From Hydrogenovibrio sp. (GTDB taxonomy: Bacteria; Pseudomonadota; Gammaproteobacteria; Thiomicrospirales; Thiomicrospiraceae), in assembly GCA_015484555.1 (NCBI GenBank), contig WFMZ01000057.1, positions 1 to 49,216 on the forward strand: 49,216 bases of DNA, written 5' to 3'. The notes below the pieces were generated by a model. The model ran no database searches, was not told the origin of the DNA, and saw nothing but the letters and a program-made list of their open reading frames with translations. The translations under genes and the position numbers were made by a program. Of the stretch, positions 18,069 to 26,467 are shown in pieces. How positions within the stretch are numbered: position 1 is the stretch's first letter; every line of letters begins with the position of its first letter.

Positions 18069-18923
18069 TCACGGCTTCAACTCTTTTAACAAAGCGCTAT
18101 AGCCTTCTTTAAAGCTTGGATAAATAAATTGATAACCGCTGTCTCGTAACCTTTTATTACTAAGCTGCTTGTTGCTTTGCAAGGTTCGGCTGTTTGCAGT
18201 GGGCGCAATGTGTTCAATTTTCTTTACCCCCAAGGTTGTTGCCAGCCATTCGTATACCTTGCAGGTTAATGTCGGTTGGTTATCTACGGCAATATAAAGT
18301 GGTGCCGGGTTAGCCTGTTGGCCAAGGTGTTTCATCACGCCCACACAATCTTCGGTATGAATTCGGTTGCTATAAATACCTTCCGTGCATTGCGCCTTTC
18401 CATTGTTCACCAAGTCTATTAAACGGGTTCTACCTGGACCATAAATACCACCAAAACGAATGATGGTGCTGGCGTGTTTGCTGGCCTGAATTAAGGCTTC
18501 GCCTTCTAGTAAGCGTTGGGTAGAAAAGCTTGCGCCCAAGGTATCATCGGCTTCATTCACCACCTCTCCTTGGCTTTGCCCAAAGACTGAACTGCTTGAG
18601 ATAAAAAAGAGGCGTTTAAGCTGGTGGTCATCTAAAGCGGTGAGTAGATTTTGCACGCCCAAAACATAGGCCTGTTGGTAGGCAAGATCGTTAAAGCTGT
18701 TGGCAGAAAGAATGTAATACACCATGTCGATATTGGCAGGCAAAACTAAAGGGGCTGAATTCTGCTCTGGTGGAACTGATAAGTCATGGCTAATGCCTTG
18801 AATACAATCAGGCAAGGCGGATATTTGACGGCGTAGGCCAAAAATAGTATGACCTTTATCTGAAAGTGTTTGTCCTAATCGGCAGCCTAAGTCGCCGCAA
18901 CCGGCAATTAAAATGGTGGCCAT
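18069..18923 (-). CDS. NAD-dependent epimerase/dehydratase family protein (extended SDR, YeeZ-like)
   Basis: The 284-residue product starts MATILIAGCGDLGCRLG, a Rossmann dinucleotide-binding loop. I chose the ATG at 18923, preceded by AGGAT; an upstream start at 18998 would add 25 residues in front of the fold. It contains FFISSSSVFG and a later IRFGGIYGPGR stretch typical of extended short-chain dehydrogenases that act on nucleotide sugars or related compounds. The usual YxxxK pair is not obvious, which fits the atypical YeeZ-like branch. Substrate unknown. Confidence 0.82.
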   Translation of the reverse strand: MATILIAGCGDLGCRLGQTLSDKGHTIFGLRRQISALPDCIQGISHDLSVPPEQNSAPLVLPANIDMVYYILSANSFNDLAYQQAYVLGVQNLLTALDDHQLKRLFFISSSSVFGQSQGEVVNEADDTLGASFSTQRLLEGEALIQASKHASTIIRFGGIYGPGRTRLIDLVNNGKAQCTEGIYSNRIHTEDCVGVMKHLGQQANPAPLYIAVDNQPTLTCKVYEWLATTLGVKKIEHIAPTANSRTLQSNKQLSNKRLRDSGYQFIYPSFKEGYSALLKELKP

Positions 18924-19031
18924 GTGGTTATCCTGTGGTGATGTTTTGGGTGATATTATGAATGTGAAGTAGTATGCCTTGAAATGGGCAGATGACAATG
19001 ACCAAAGGCTGAATATGTGAATTAAAGAAGA

Positions 19032-19054
19032 TTAAAGGGTAGCGTCCCCTTTAA
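19032..19054 (-). repeat. Family B repeat, reverse copy
   Basis: TTAAAGGGTAGCGTCCCCTT, the reverse complement of family B, lies between the SDR gene and the porin terminator. Confidence 0.9.
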
Positions 19055-19071
19055 AGTTAAAAAGCAGGCAC

Positions 19072-19096
19072 AAAAAAACCGCCCGAAGGCGGCTTA
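19072..19096 (-). terminator. Intrinsic terminator after the FadL-type porin
   Basis: On the minus strand GCCGCC-TTCG-GGCGGT forms a tight tetraloop hairpin followed by seven T, about 32 nt after the porin stop. Confidence 0.92.
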
Positions 19097-19127
19097 TTAA
19101 ACAAACTCTGATTTAGAGTGGTTTGAC

Positions 19128-20489
19128 TTAGAAGTGATATTTAACTTGGAAAGTGTAACCAATTTGAGAGTGCTTGGTTGTGCTTGAACTTGCAGCAGCT
19201 GTGTTAGTATTGTTTGCTTCAGTTGCAAAAGCACTTGAAACTGCTGATGTATCAAAAGTTGTTGTAACTTCAGGGGCAATGACGACAGCCCCTTCAATGG
19301 AAACGGCTTTGGTTAGGCTGTAACCACCACCAAAGGTGAAGTGGCTTTCAGTCGTTGCTGGGAAGAAGGTGTTGTTGAACACATTGGTTGCAGCTGCCGC
19401 ATAAGCTGCTTGAGGGTTAGTCGTACTTTGTGCTTGCTCTGAAATAGGGCTATTTCCATGGTTATAACCGAGGCCTACCCAAAACTTATTAGTCGCATAT
19501 TTACCACCAATAGAAACTACATTTTGGTCTTTCCATCCGAAGTCTTTATAACCTTCAGCAGAACCCCAGGCGACTTGCTTGTAATCAGCATTTAAAGTGA
19601 AGCTACCGAAAGCATATTCAGCACCGACTTTAATTTCAGATGGTTGCTCTAGCTTGTCGCTATAAGTTAATCCGAATGCTTTTCCTGCTGTAGATAGCTG
19701 ACCGTTATAGTTCATGCTAATAGGCGAAAGGTATGACGCTCCTAATGTTAGGCCTTCAGTGACATTAAAGTAACCACCGATATTATAACCAAAACCAAGG
19801 TCTGATGCTGCACCAGAGCCTATAGTTTTCATTAGAGGTGTGTTCGATGGGGCGATTGATACGAGTCCGCCAGCACCAATATATAAAGGGTTTCCATTGG
19901 GTCTTGTTGCTGTTGCTGGTGCGTGATCATGCACTTGAGACTGGAAGCTAATATCTAAAGCGCCATACTGAAGAATGGGTGAAATACCTAGGCCAAACTT
20001 AGACGTGTTGTAGGAAAGTGTAGGGGCAAATTTCATAATTTGTAGGTTAGTTTGAGCATTGAAAAGACTGCTTTTATCTTTGTAGTCAACTCCCATTCCT
20101 GATGTTCCAAACATACCGATACCAAAAGTTAAATTACCATTGATTCTGCTAGATAGTGATACAGCAGGTACGACATTAGTATCATTTGCTGTACTAGTTC
20201 CTTTGCCAACTGGAACTGCTCCACCTGATGCAGAATTTTTAATATTATTTGTTGTTTTAACAGTCGGTACGAAATAAGTTCCACCAAAAGTGAACTCTGT
20301 ACCAGTTGTTTTACCAATCATTGCTGGGTTGGCAATGATTGTTTCAGAACCGTAACTTGCGGCTACGCCTGTTCCACCCATTGCGTTTGATTGTGCGCCT
20401 AGGCCAATCATGTTTGTTCCGTTTGTTGCAAAAGCAGATGATGCTAGTAGGGCCGTTGACACTGCTACAGCGATTCTTGTCATTTTCAT
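19128..20489 (-). CDS. Outer membrane transport protein, OmpP1/FadL/TodX family
   Basis: Members form outer-membrane beta-barrels that admit hydrophobic compounds. The 453-residue product has a signal peptide cleaved after ASSAFA (about residue 21), then ATNGTNMIGLGAQSNAMGGTGVA, the FadL N-terminal hatch signature, and an NPA motif (IIANPAMIG). Alternating aromatic strands run to a C-terminal phenylalanine (VKYHF), the outer-membrane assembly signal. It stands alone between a long upstream region and its own terminator. Long-chain fatty acids are the classical substrate; in a chemolithoautotroph the cargo is uncertain. Confidence 0.9.
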   Translation of the reverse strand: MKMTRIAVAVSTALLASSAFATNGTNMIGLGAQSNAMGGTGVAASYGSETIIANPAMIGKTTGTEFTFGGTYFVPTVKTTNNIKNSASGGAVPVGKGTSTANDTNVVPAVSLSSRINGNLTFGIGMFGTSGMGVDYKDKSSLFNAQTNLQIMKFAPTLSYNTSKFGLGISPILQYGALDISFQSQVHDHAPATATRPNGNPLYIGAGGLVSIAPSNTPLMKTIGSGAASDLGFGYNIGGYFNVTEGLTLGASYLSPISMNYNGQLSTAGKAFGLTYSDKLEQPSEIKVGAEYAFGSFTLNADYKQVAWGSAEGYKDFGWKDQNVVSIGGKYATNKFWVGLGYNHGNSPISEQAQSTTNPQAAYAAAATNVFNNTFFPATTESHFTFGGGYSLTKAVSIEGAVVIAPEVTTTFDTSAVSSAFATEANNTNTAAASSSTTKHSQIGYTFQVKYHF

Positions 20490-20731
20490 TTTAGATATTC
20501 TCTCTTTGTTTTAATAATTGGGCTAGGCGCTAAGATAAAAATAGTTAGGTAGCGTGCCTGCCTCTTTCAGCTACACACTATGCAGGAATGATGAAGGTGA
20601 TGATAATTAAATATTTTTTATGATGTATTAGTGGGGTTAATTGCCTGCGCTAAAGTGCTCTAAGTGCTGTTTGCAATAAGGCTAGTTTACACGTAAGTTG
20701 TTGTTATATAACAATATAAGGGTTTAATAAT

Positions 20732-20747
20732 ATTAGAATATTCTAAT
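20732..20747. promoter_or_regulatory. 16-bp palindrome ATTAGA-ATAT-TCTAAT
   Basis: A perfect dyad about 243 bases upstream of the porin start. The same half-sites and spacing occur at 23763-23778 before the tolC operon, so it may be an operator for a shared regulator. Regulator unknown. Confidence 0.45.
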
Positions 20748-20985
20748 TTTATTTAATGATTATATTGTTTTTATGGCAGGCCAGGTTTTACTTATATAGG
20801 TAGGAACTTCAGGCTCCTGCCAATCTATTTTTATTTTGTAAACGATGCGTAAGGTTGGCATGATGAATAAGTAAATATTATCTACGATTAAAGCGTTCTA
20901 CTTTTATTGTTTTGGTAGAGTTTCAGTAGCTAGGTTGTCTGTTAAAGCTTTGAAAGGCTAGGTTACTTGGGAAAGCTTAGACAAT

Positions 20986-21022
20986 AAAAAAGCCCCTGAT
21001 GCGAATAGCAAAAGGGACTTGA
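20986..21022 (-). terminator. Probable intrinsic terminator after the DUF302 lipoprotein gene
   Basis: On the minus strand AAGTCCCT pairs with AGGGGCTT (one T-G) around a 15-16 base loop that contains TGC/GCA, followed by TTTTTTA. It lies about 50 nt after the stop. Confidence 0.7.
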
Positions 21023-21070
21023 AGCTAGCGAGTTTAAACGCTAGTTAATGATGGCTGTAAGGGTAAAGGT

Positions 21071-21640
21071 TTAGTATTCGCCTTTAGATCCCTTTTCCAT
21101 CATGTTCCAGATAGTGTTACGAACAGCTAGGGTTGCTTTTTTAAGTTCTGGTGGCATTTTCTTGCCCATTTCTACCATCATATCCATGTTCATGGTGTAA
21201 AGGTGTAGGCCATCTGGTTCTCCAACAATGGTGATACGGCAAGGTAGCATGGCGCCCATTGCGGGAGAGAAGTCTACCATTTTACGAGCTGTTTCAGGGT
21301 TGCAGAAAGACATCACGTTAATCACGTCTGATTTTATACCACGCGCTTTCAGTTCCTCTGAAAGAGGTAGGTCACCCACGCTCTTAATGTTGGCTTCGAT
21401 ACCCACAGCCTTAATGGCGTCAATAACATCTTCTAGCTCTACGCCATCTTCTACTTTTCTTTCCCAGACAACGGCGGCACCAATATCGCCTTCAGAATCT
21501 ACCCAGCGATCCCACATTTCGTTGAAGGTTTGCCAAGCACCATCTTCTAAGTTGCCTGCGGCGTGAATTGATCCGCAAGCGGTTAAGGTTGAAAGTGCTA
21601 CACCCAGTGCAGCAGTTTTAAATATAGTTATAAGTTTCAT
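21071..21640 (-). CDS. DUF302 domain lipoprotein
   Basis: The 189-residue product has a lipoprotein signal peptide with lipobox LTAC, the acylated residue being Cys22. A DUF302-like domain follows, marked by FCNPETARKMVDFSPAMGAMLPCRITIV (given here in two parts: FCNPETARKMVDFSP at about 112-126 and AMGAMLPCRITIV after it). DUF302 proteins are common in sulfur-oxidising bacteria, but their biochemical role is not settled. A good ribosome site (GGAG) precedes the ATG. It is a single-gene unit. Confidence 0.85.
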   Translation of the reverse strand: MKLITIFKTAALGVALSTLTACGSIHAAGNLEDGAWQTFNEMWDRWVDSEGDIGAAVVWERKVEDGVELEDVIDAIKAVGIEANIKSVGDLPLSEELKARGIKSDVINVMSFCNPETARKMVDFSPAMGAMLPCRITIVGEPDGLHLYTMNMDMMVEMGKKMPPELKKATLAVRNTIWNMMEKGSKGEY

Positions 21641-21822
21641 TGGTTTTCTCCGTTAAATGATTTTTCTGATTTCCCCTGCTTTTTATTTTTTGATAGAACA
21701 TGAGGTAAATCAACTTTCAGGAAGTAGGTTACTCTTATCGTTCTAAAAGACAAAATCATTTTTTTTGGGAACTAATAACAAATATTTATATAAGATTAAT
21801 AAGTGCTAATATTTGTATTTAA

Positions 21823-22998
21823 TTAATTTCTTATATCAGGTTGTTGGATTGAATTAAATCCTAATGTTTTCAAGAGGTTGGTCTGGTTGTGGGTCAGGGG
21901 AGGACATACTTTGTGTTCTGTCCATTCTCTGTGTATGGGATAGTGTCTTCGGTAGTATTCAAATTTTTTATGGATAGACCCTATTTTTGATGATGACAGA
22001 GCGTCATGGTCTAATTGTGGCTGGTAGCACTGTTCAATAATAGCTTGCAAACAGGCTTGTTGCAGGGGGGTAGGTTGGTTTTTGATTGTTGTTGGCCAGA
22101 CAATAGGTGGGGGTGGCGCAGGTAAGTAACTTTTCCAATCTGTTTGCTCTGGCTGCTTTAAGTGTTGGCAAAGTTGGCTATAAACCATTTGACTGCCTTT
22201 TATTTTGGCTTCTAGCGCATGTCCTGCAATATGCGGTGTTGCAATATCTGCAATGTCATAGAGTGCTTTAGAAATATTAGGTTCATTTTCCCAGCAGTCA
22301 ATAATGTTGCCTGCCGTGGGTGTCTTTAGCCAAACTTCTTCATTAATAATACCGCCTCTTGCGGCATTAATAAGTAAGGTGTTTGGGGTAATGAGGTGGA
22401 TGTTATGCTGGCTTAATAAATGATAGCTTGCGTGCCTTCCTTGGTGGGTAAGCGGTGTGTGGAATGAAACAATATCTGCCGACAAGGCTTTTTCTAAGCT
22501 AACGAAAGGTACCTTGAATGAGTGTGTTTCTGTTTCTTGCCTTGGTGGGTCATTTGGCAAAATAGTGAGTCCAAGCGCTTCAGCTTTAATTTGTAATTGT
22601 TTGCCAACATGACCGACCCCTATAATACCAATGCTTTTTTGGCTTAGGTCGATGGCGTATTGCTGGGCATGGTTTAAAATGCAAGTAATCACATATTCTG
22701 CGACTGAATTAGCATTACAGCCTTGTGCAGAATAAAAGGTAATACCTTGTTGTTGCAAATAAGGCTGGTCGATATGGTCTAGCCCAACAACCGTGCTACC
22801 AACAAATTGAACGGAAGTATTGTGCAGTAACGCTTGGTTTATTTGGGTACGAGAACGAACAATAAGGGCTTGAGCATTAATAAGATCTTTTTGTTGTATG
22901 GCTTTGCCTGGCAGGCAAACTACCTCGCCTAGGTGCGAAAACATTTCTGTGGCGAAGGGAACGGCATCGTCAATTACAATTTTTAAAGGAAGTGTCAT
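21823..22998 (-). CDS. pdxB: Erythronate-4-phosphate dehydrogenase
   Basis: PdxB oxidises 4-phosphoerythronate in the DXP-dependent pathway to pyridoxal phosphate. The 391-residue product has the D-2-hydroxyacid dehydrogenase layout: IVIDDAVPFATEMF at the N terminus, a catalytic-domain stretch FVGSTVVGLDHID, the NAD-binding loop GIIGVGHVGKQL and the INAARGGIINE region. A C-terminal dimerisation domain (about 290-380) distinguishes PdxB from other family members. It is divergent from the downstream hydrolase gene. Confidence 0.95.
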   Translation of the reverse strand: MTLPLKIVIDDAVPFATEMFSHLGEVVCLPGKAIQQKDLINAQALIVRSRTQINQALLHNTSVQFVGSTVVGLDHIDQPYLQQQGITFYSAQGCNANSVAEYVITCILNHAQQYAIDLSQKSIGIIGVGHVGKQLQIKAEALGLTILPNDPPRQETETHSFKVPFVSLEKALSADIVSFHTPLTHQGRHASYHLLSQHNIHLITPNTLLINAARGGIINEEVWLKTPTAGNIIDCWENEPNISKALYDIADIATPHIAGHALEAKIKGSQMVYSQLCQHLKQPEQTDWKSYLPAPPPPIVWPTTIKNQPTPLQQACLQAIIEQCYQPQLDHDALSSSKIGSIHKKFEYYRRHYPIHREWTEHKVCPPLTHNQTNLLKTLGFNSIQQPDIRN

Positions 22999-23122
22999 TA
23001 TGGCTGGCCTAAGCTATTTTAAAGGTTGTGATGATGTTTTATTATATTCGGTATAATTACTTTCGCCAAAATAATATTGGCAATTGGTCAGTATAAATAG
23101 GGTTTAAGCAGGGTTCAAAATA

Positions 23123-23767
23123 ATGTTAACAAAGCGTGGTTTAAAGACTTCAAGTTTAATAGAAGGAAACGAGGGCGCGTTGGAAATACGCTTGCATGAA
23201 CCTTCTTCTGAGCCTTTTGCTACATCTGGGCAAGAACAGAAGTGGGTTGTTATTTGTCACCCACACCCTTGTTTTGGGGGCACGATGAACAATAAAGTGG
23301 TGACCACTTTGGAGCGCGCTTTTCAAGGTTTAGGCTACGGCACGGTGATGTTTAACTTTAGAGGTGTAGGTGAATCGGAAGGTAGTTATGATGGTGGCGA
23401 AGGTGAGCAGCAAGACTTGGTGTCGGTTGTAGAGATGCTTAGAGCTAGGTTTGATGTCAGCCAGCTTGTTTTAGCTGGGTTTTCTTTTGGGGGGGTCATC
23501 GCTTTAAAGCAAGCGAGTGCTTTGAAAGTAGATGGTTTATGTGTGGTGTCACCAGCAGTTGAAATGCAAGATGTTAGCGGGGTTGAAATTAACCAACCTT
23601 GGACGCTGATTCAAGGTGGGCAAGATGAAGTTATTTCGGCAGAAGGTGTACTAGATTGGTCGATGAGGCAAGCTGTGGTACCAGATGTCTATTGGCGAGC
23701 AGGCAGTAGTCATTTTTATCACCGCCAATTAGTTTGGCTAAAAAGTGTGGTAGCACTAGTATATTAG
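23123..23767 (+). CDS. Alpha/beta hydrolase
   Basis: A 214-residue cytoplasmic alpha/beta hydrolase of the COG2945 / dienelactone-hydrolase-like group. It shows the oxyanion-region HPHPCFGGTMNNKVV, FRGVGESEG and the nucleophile elbow AGFSFGGVIA (nucleophile Ser). A late GSSHFYHR supplies the probable catalytic histidine. Substrate cannot be predicted. It stands between divergent pdxB and the tolC operon. Confidence 0.85.
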   Translation: MLTKRGLKTSSLIEGNEGALEIRLHEPSSEPFATSGQEQKWVVICHPHPCFGGTMNNKVVTTLERAFQGLGYGTVMFNFRGVGESEGSYDGGEGEQQDLVSVVEMLRARFDVSQLVLAGFSFGGVIALKQASALKVDGLCVVSPAVEMQDVSGVEINQPWTLIQGGQDEVISAEGVLDWSMRQAVVPDVYWRAGSSHFYHRQLVWLKSVVALVY

Positions 23768-23781
23768 ATTTTTCTAATATA
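23760..23781. promoter_or_regulatory. Dyad TATATTAGA-N4-TCTAATATA upstream of tolC
   Basis: Two perfect 9-base arms with a 4-base spacer begin within the hydrolase stop codon region, about 132 bases before the tolC-like start. The core ATTAGA-N4-TCTAAT matches the palindrome at 20732-20747. Two further TCTAAT half-sites occur at 23829 and 23854. It could be an operator or, for the upstream gene, a weak hairpin. Confidence 0.45.
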
Positions 23782-23912
23782 TAATTTCGCAAATATCAGA
23801 ATCCACTAATATGCTAATGAGTTTGCTTTCTAATAAGTCGGTCGTTAAGGTTGTCTAATAGCCTTTATATAGGTGGCCAAATAGAACGATAAAATAGGTT
23901 AAGGATGAAACA

Positions 23913-25289
23913 ATGCAGGGAAAATTTATAAAGCAGGTATCGCGCTTAAGTATGTTGGCTCTTATGGTGCCTACATTGTCTTGGGGGCAAGCCTATTCAT
24001 TTAAGCAATGTGTTGAAAAAACATTAAATGAAAATCCTAAAGTGACCGCTAGTCAGTATCGTTTAAAGCAGGCAGAGCTTTCTTTAGACGAAAGTAATGC
24101 TCATCGGCTACCACAAATTACCTTATCTGCTAAAGCCGTTAATTCGAACGATGCTTTAAATGTATTTGGCATGAAGTTACAACAACGCCAGGCTTCTTTT
24201 AATGACTTTGGGTTTGCACAATATACTGGCGACCCATCGATACAACCTAAAGATTTAAATAATCCAGGCGCTCATTCAGACTTTAATACCAGTTTAGAAA
24301 TTAGGGTTCCTGTTTGGAACGGAGGCAAGGTAACCAGCTACCAGAATCAAGCGAAAGCGATGATAGAAGCGGCCAAGCATGGTAACGAAGCGGTTAGACA
24401 ATATTTGGTGTTTAATGTGTATCAAGCTTATGAAGGCGTGCATACAGCAAAGGCTTTTGTTCAGGTGGCTAACCAGTCGGTTAAGGCTTCTAAAGAATAT
24501 GTTCGTACGACTGAAAACTTAGTCCGACAAGGTATCGTCGTAAAAAGTGAGCTATTAAGTGCTAAGGTGCATTTGTCGCAAGCCATTACGACCCTGCAAA
24601 AAGCACAAACTCAAGTGCTCATTGCTAAAGATAGTCTAAGAGATCTAATGAACTTAGATTCTGGCGCCGACTTTGAAGTTGGCGATCGTCAAGACGTTCA
24701 TTTGCCCGTTAATAATTTAGCTGAATTAACTACCTTAGCTACCACAATGAACCCTTCAATAGAAGCTTCAAGAGAAGAAGCTAGGTCTTCTTCGGCCGCT
24801 GTTGAAGTGAGCAATGCGGATAATTATCCAAGCTTTAATATGATGGCTCGTGGTGATACTCATGATCCTTCATTAGGGATAGGGAGTACGTCGTACACAG
24901 TAGCAGGCATGATGTCTTGGAAATTAACCGACTTCGGTGCGACGACAAGCAAGGTAGATAAAGCACAAGCGTTTGCGAATGAAAAGAAAGCGATGTTACG
25001 TGTTAAAGAAAATAAAACGCGTTTAGCCGTTTTAAAGGCTTGGCGCATGCTACAAGTAGTAAAAAACCAGTATCACTCTAATAAGCTGGCAGTGGCACAA
25101 GCAGAAGAAGCTCAAAGGCTGGTGTTAATAAGGTATAAAGGTGGTGTGGCGACGATTACCGAAATATTGGCAAGCCAAGCACAGCTTGATAAAACACGAG
25201 CAGACTTGGTGCGCACACAGTATGACATTAACTTACAAAAAGCACGCATAAGGTTAACCACTGGTTCTATGGACTATACCCTCTTATAA
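23913..25289 (+). CDS. TolC-family outer membrane efflux protein
   Basis: TolC proteins form the outer-membrane and periplasmic exit duct of tripartite pumps. The 458-residue product has a signal peptide (cleavage near WGQA, residue 27) and two repeated outer-membrane-efflux domains rich in long coiled helices, with the typical YRLKQAELSLDESNA and YKGGVATITEILASQAQL stretches. A GGA-type ribosome site precedes the ATG. It is the first gene of a tolC-adaptor-RND operon. Confidence 0.93.
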   Translation: MQGKFIKQVSRLSMLALMVPTLSWGQAYSFKQCVEKTLNENPKVTASQYRLKQAELSLDESNAHRLPQITLSAKAVNSNDALNVFGMKLQQRQASFNDFGFAQYTGDPSIQPKDLNNPGAHSDFNTSLEIRVPVWNGGKVTSYQNQAKAMIEAAKHGNEAVRQYLVFNVYQAYEGVHTAKAFVQVANQSVKASKEYVRTTENLVRQGIVVKSELLSAKVHLSQAITTLQKAQTQVLIAKDSLRDLMNLDSGADFEVGDRQDVHLPVNNLAELTTLATTMNPSIEASREEARSSSAAVEVSNADNYPSFNMMARGDTHDPSLGIGSTSYTVAGMMSWKLTDFGATTSKVDKAQAFANEKKAMLRVKENKTRLAVLKAWRMLQVVKNQYHSNKLAVAQAEEAQRLVLIRYKGGVATITEILASQAQLDKTRADLVRTQYDINLQKARIRLTTGSMDYTLL

Positions 25290-25363
25290 AGCCTATAAGA
25301 TAGGCTTGGTTTCACCATACGCTTAAAAATAATTAAAATATTAAAGATGAAGGATATATAACA

Positions 25364-26458
25364 ATGAAAAAATGGTCTTTACTTCTACTGGCTTTCTTTT
25401 CTGCATTCGCACTAGTGGCGTGTGGTTCAGAAAATGAAGCAGGACAAAAAAAGCTGGCTGTTCAAACCTTAGATGTCAACGTACAAGACGTTGCCTTGGG
25501 AGCTATTCCCTTAACAACCGCGACAGCAGGTGCTATAGTGCCAGACCAACAGGCACAAATTTCTTCACGTTTAGTGGGATTTATTAAAAACTTTGATGTC
25601 AAAATTGGACAAGAGGTAAAGTTAGGAGACTTACTTTTCTCTATTGATTCAAGCGATGTTAAAAGTGGTATTTTAAAAGCTCAGTCAGCTTATCAACAAG
25701 CCAAGGCGGCTTTGATGGACGCGAAGTTAGATTTTGATCGTTTTAAAAAGTTATATGCTGAAGAGTCGGTGAGTAAACAGCAATTTGATAAGATTAATTT
25801 ACAGTATAAAATAGCACAAGAGCGCATGATTTCAGCTAAAACAGGTTTAAACCAAGCTAAATCTCAACTACGTTACGCGAATGTTAGGGCACCTTTTAAA
25901 GGTGTGGTGGTTAAAAAAATGGCTTCAGCAGGCGATTTATCTACACCAGGGAGTCCTGTCTTGTTACTTGAGAATAGAAGCTCATTAAGTATTCGAACAC
26001 AAGTCTCACATGAGTTGTATGCTATTTTAAGCGAGGGAGACACGGTTGAGGTGGTGTTAGATGGTCATGACAAACCTTTACTAGGCACTATTTATACGCT
26101 GATAAGTGCGGCCGACCCTAAAACACGAACACACACTGTTAAGATAAGCCTGTCTGATTTGAACAATGTAAATAGTGGGACCTATGCTCGTATCGAGTTT
26201 CAGCAGGGTGAAAGGCAAACCATGATGGTGCCTAAATCAGCTATTGTCGAACGTTCCGGTATTCAAGGCATTTTTGTTGTTGATAACGGAACTGCTTTTT
26301 TTCATATGGTTCGCCTAGGAGAAGTAATTAATAATAACATTGAAATTAAGTCTGGCGTTAATCTAGGCGACATGATTGTAATCTCTAATAACACCAGTTT
26401 ACTAAACGGTGACAAGTTAAATGAAACTGTCATCGCTAACCCATTAGAAACACTTTAA
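25364..26458 (+). CDS. RND efflux periplasmic adaptor (membrane fusion) lipoprotein
   Basis: The adaptor links the inner-membrane RND pump to the TolC duct. The 364-residue product has a lipobox LVAC with Cys20. Then come a barrel-sandwich half (QAQISSRLVGFIKNFDVKIGQEVKLGDLLFSID split across the helix pair), a coiled-coil hairpin (about 100-165), the second lipoyl half (VRAPFKGVVVKKMASAGD) and a C-terminal beta-barrel. It lies 74 nt after tolC and ends 9 nt before the pump gene. Confidence 0.93.
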   Translation: MKKWSLLLLAFFSAFALVACGSENEAGQKKLAVQTLDVNVQDVALGAIPLTTATAGAIVPDQQAQISSRLVGFIKNFDVKIGQEVKLGDLLFSIDSSDVKSGILKAQSAYQQAKAALMDAKLDFDRFKKLYAEESVSKQQFDKINLQYKIAQERMISAKTGLNQAKSQLRYANVRAPFKGVVVKKMASAGDLSTPGSPVLLLENRSSLSIRTQVSHELYAILSEGDTVEVVLDGHDKPLLGTIYTLISAADPKTRTHTVKISLSDLNNVNSGTYARIEFQQGERQTMMVPKSAIVERSGIQGIFVVDNGTAFFHMVRLGEVINNNIEIKSGVNLGDMIVISNNTSLLNGDKLNETVIANPLETL

Positions 26459-26467
26459 TAGGACGAT

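Larger units (their letters stand above)
20490..21070. other. 581-base intergenic region upstream of the porin
   Basis: No convincing coding sequence in any frame. It holds a terminator for the DUF302 gene (20986-21022), a 7-base inverted repeat TGGCAGG / CCTGCCA (20774-20822), and a 16-base palindrome (20732-20747). The remainder is AT-rich with no recognised RNA gene. Confidence 0.6.

Noticed and set aside
20774-20822. TGGCAGG / CCTGCCA inverted repeat as a riboswitch or terminator
   Set aside because: Only seven bases pair across a 35-base loop, with no conserved core that I recognise.
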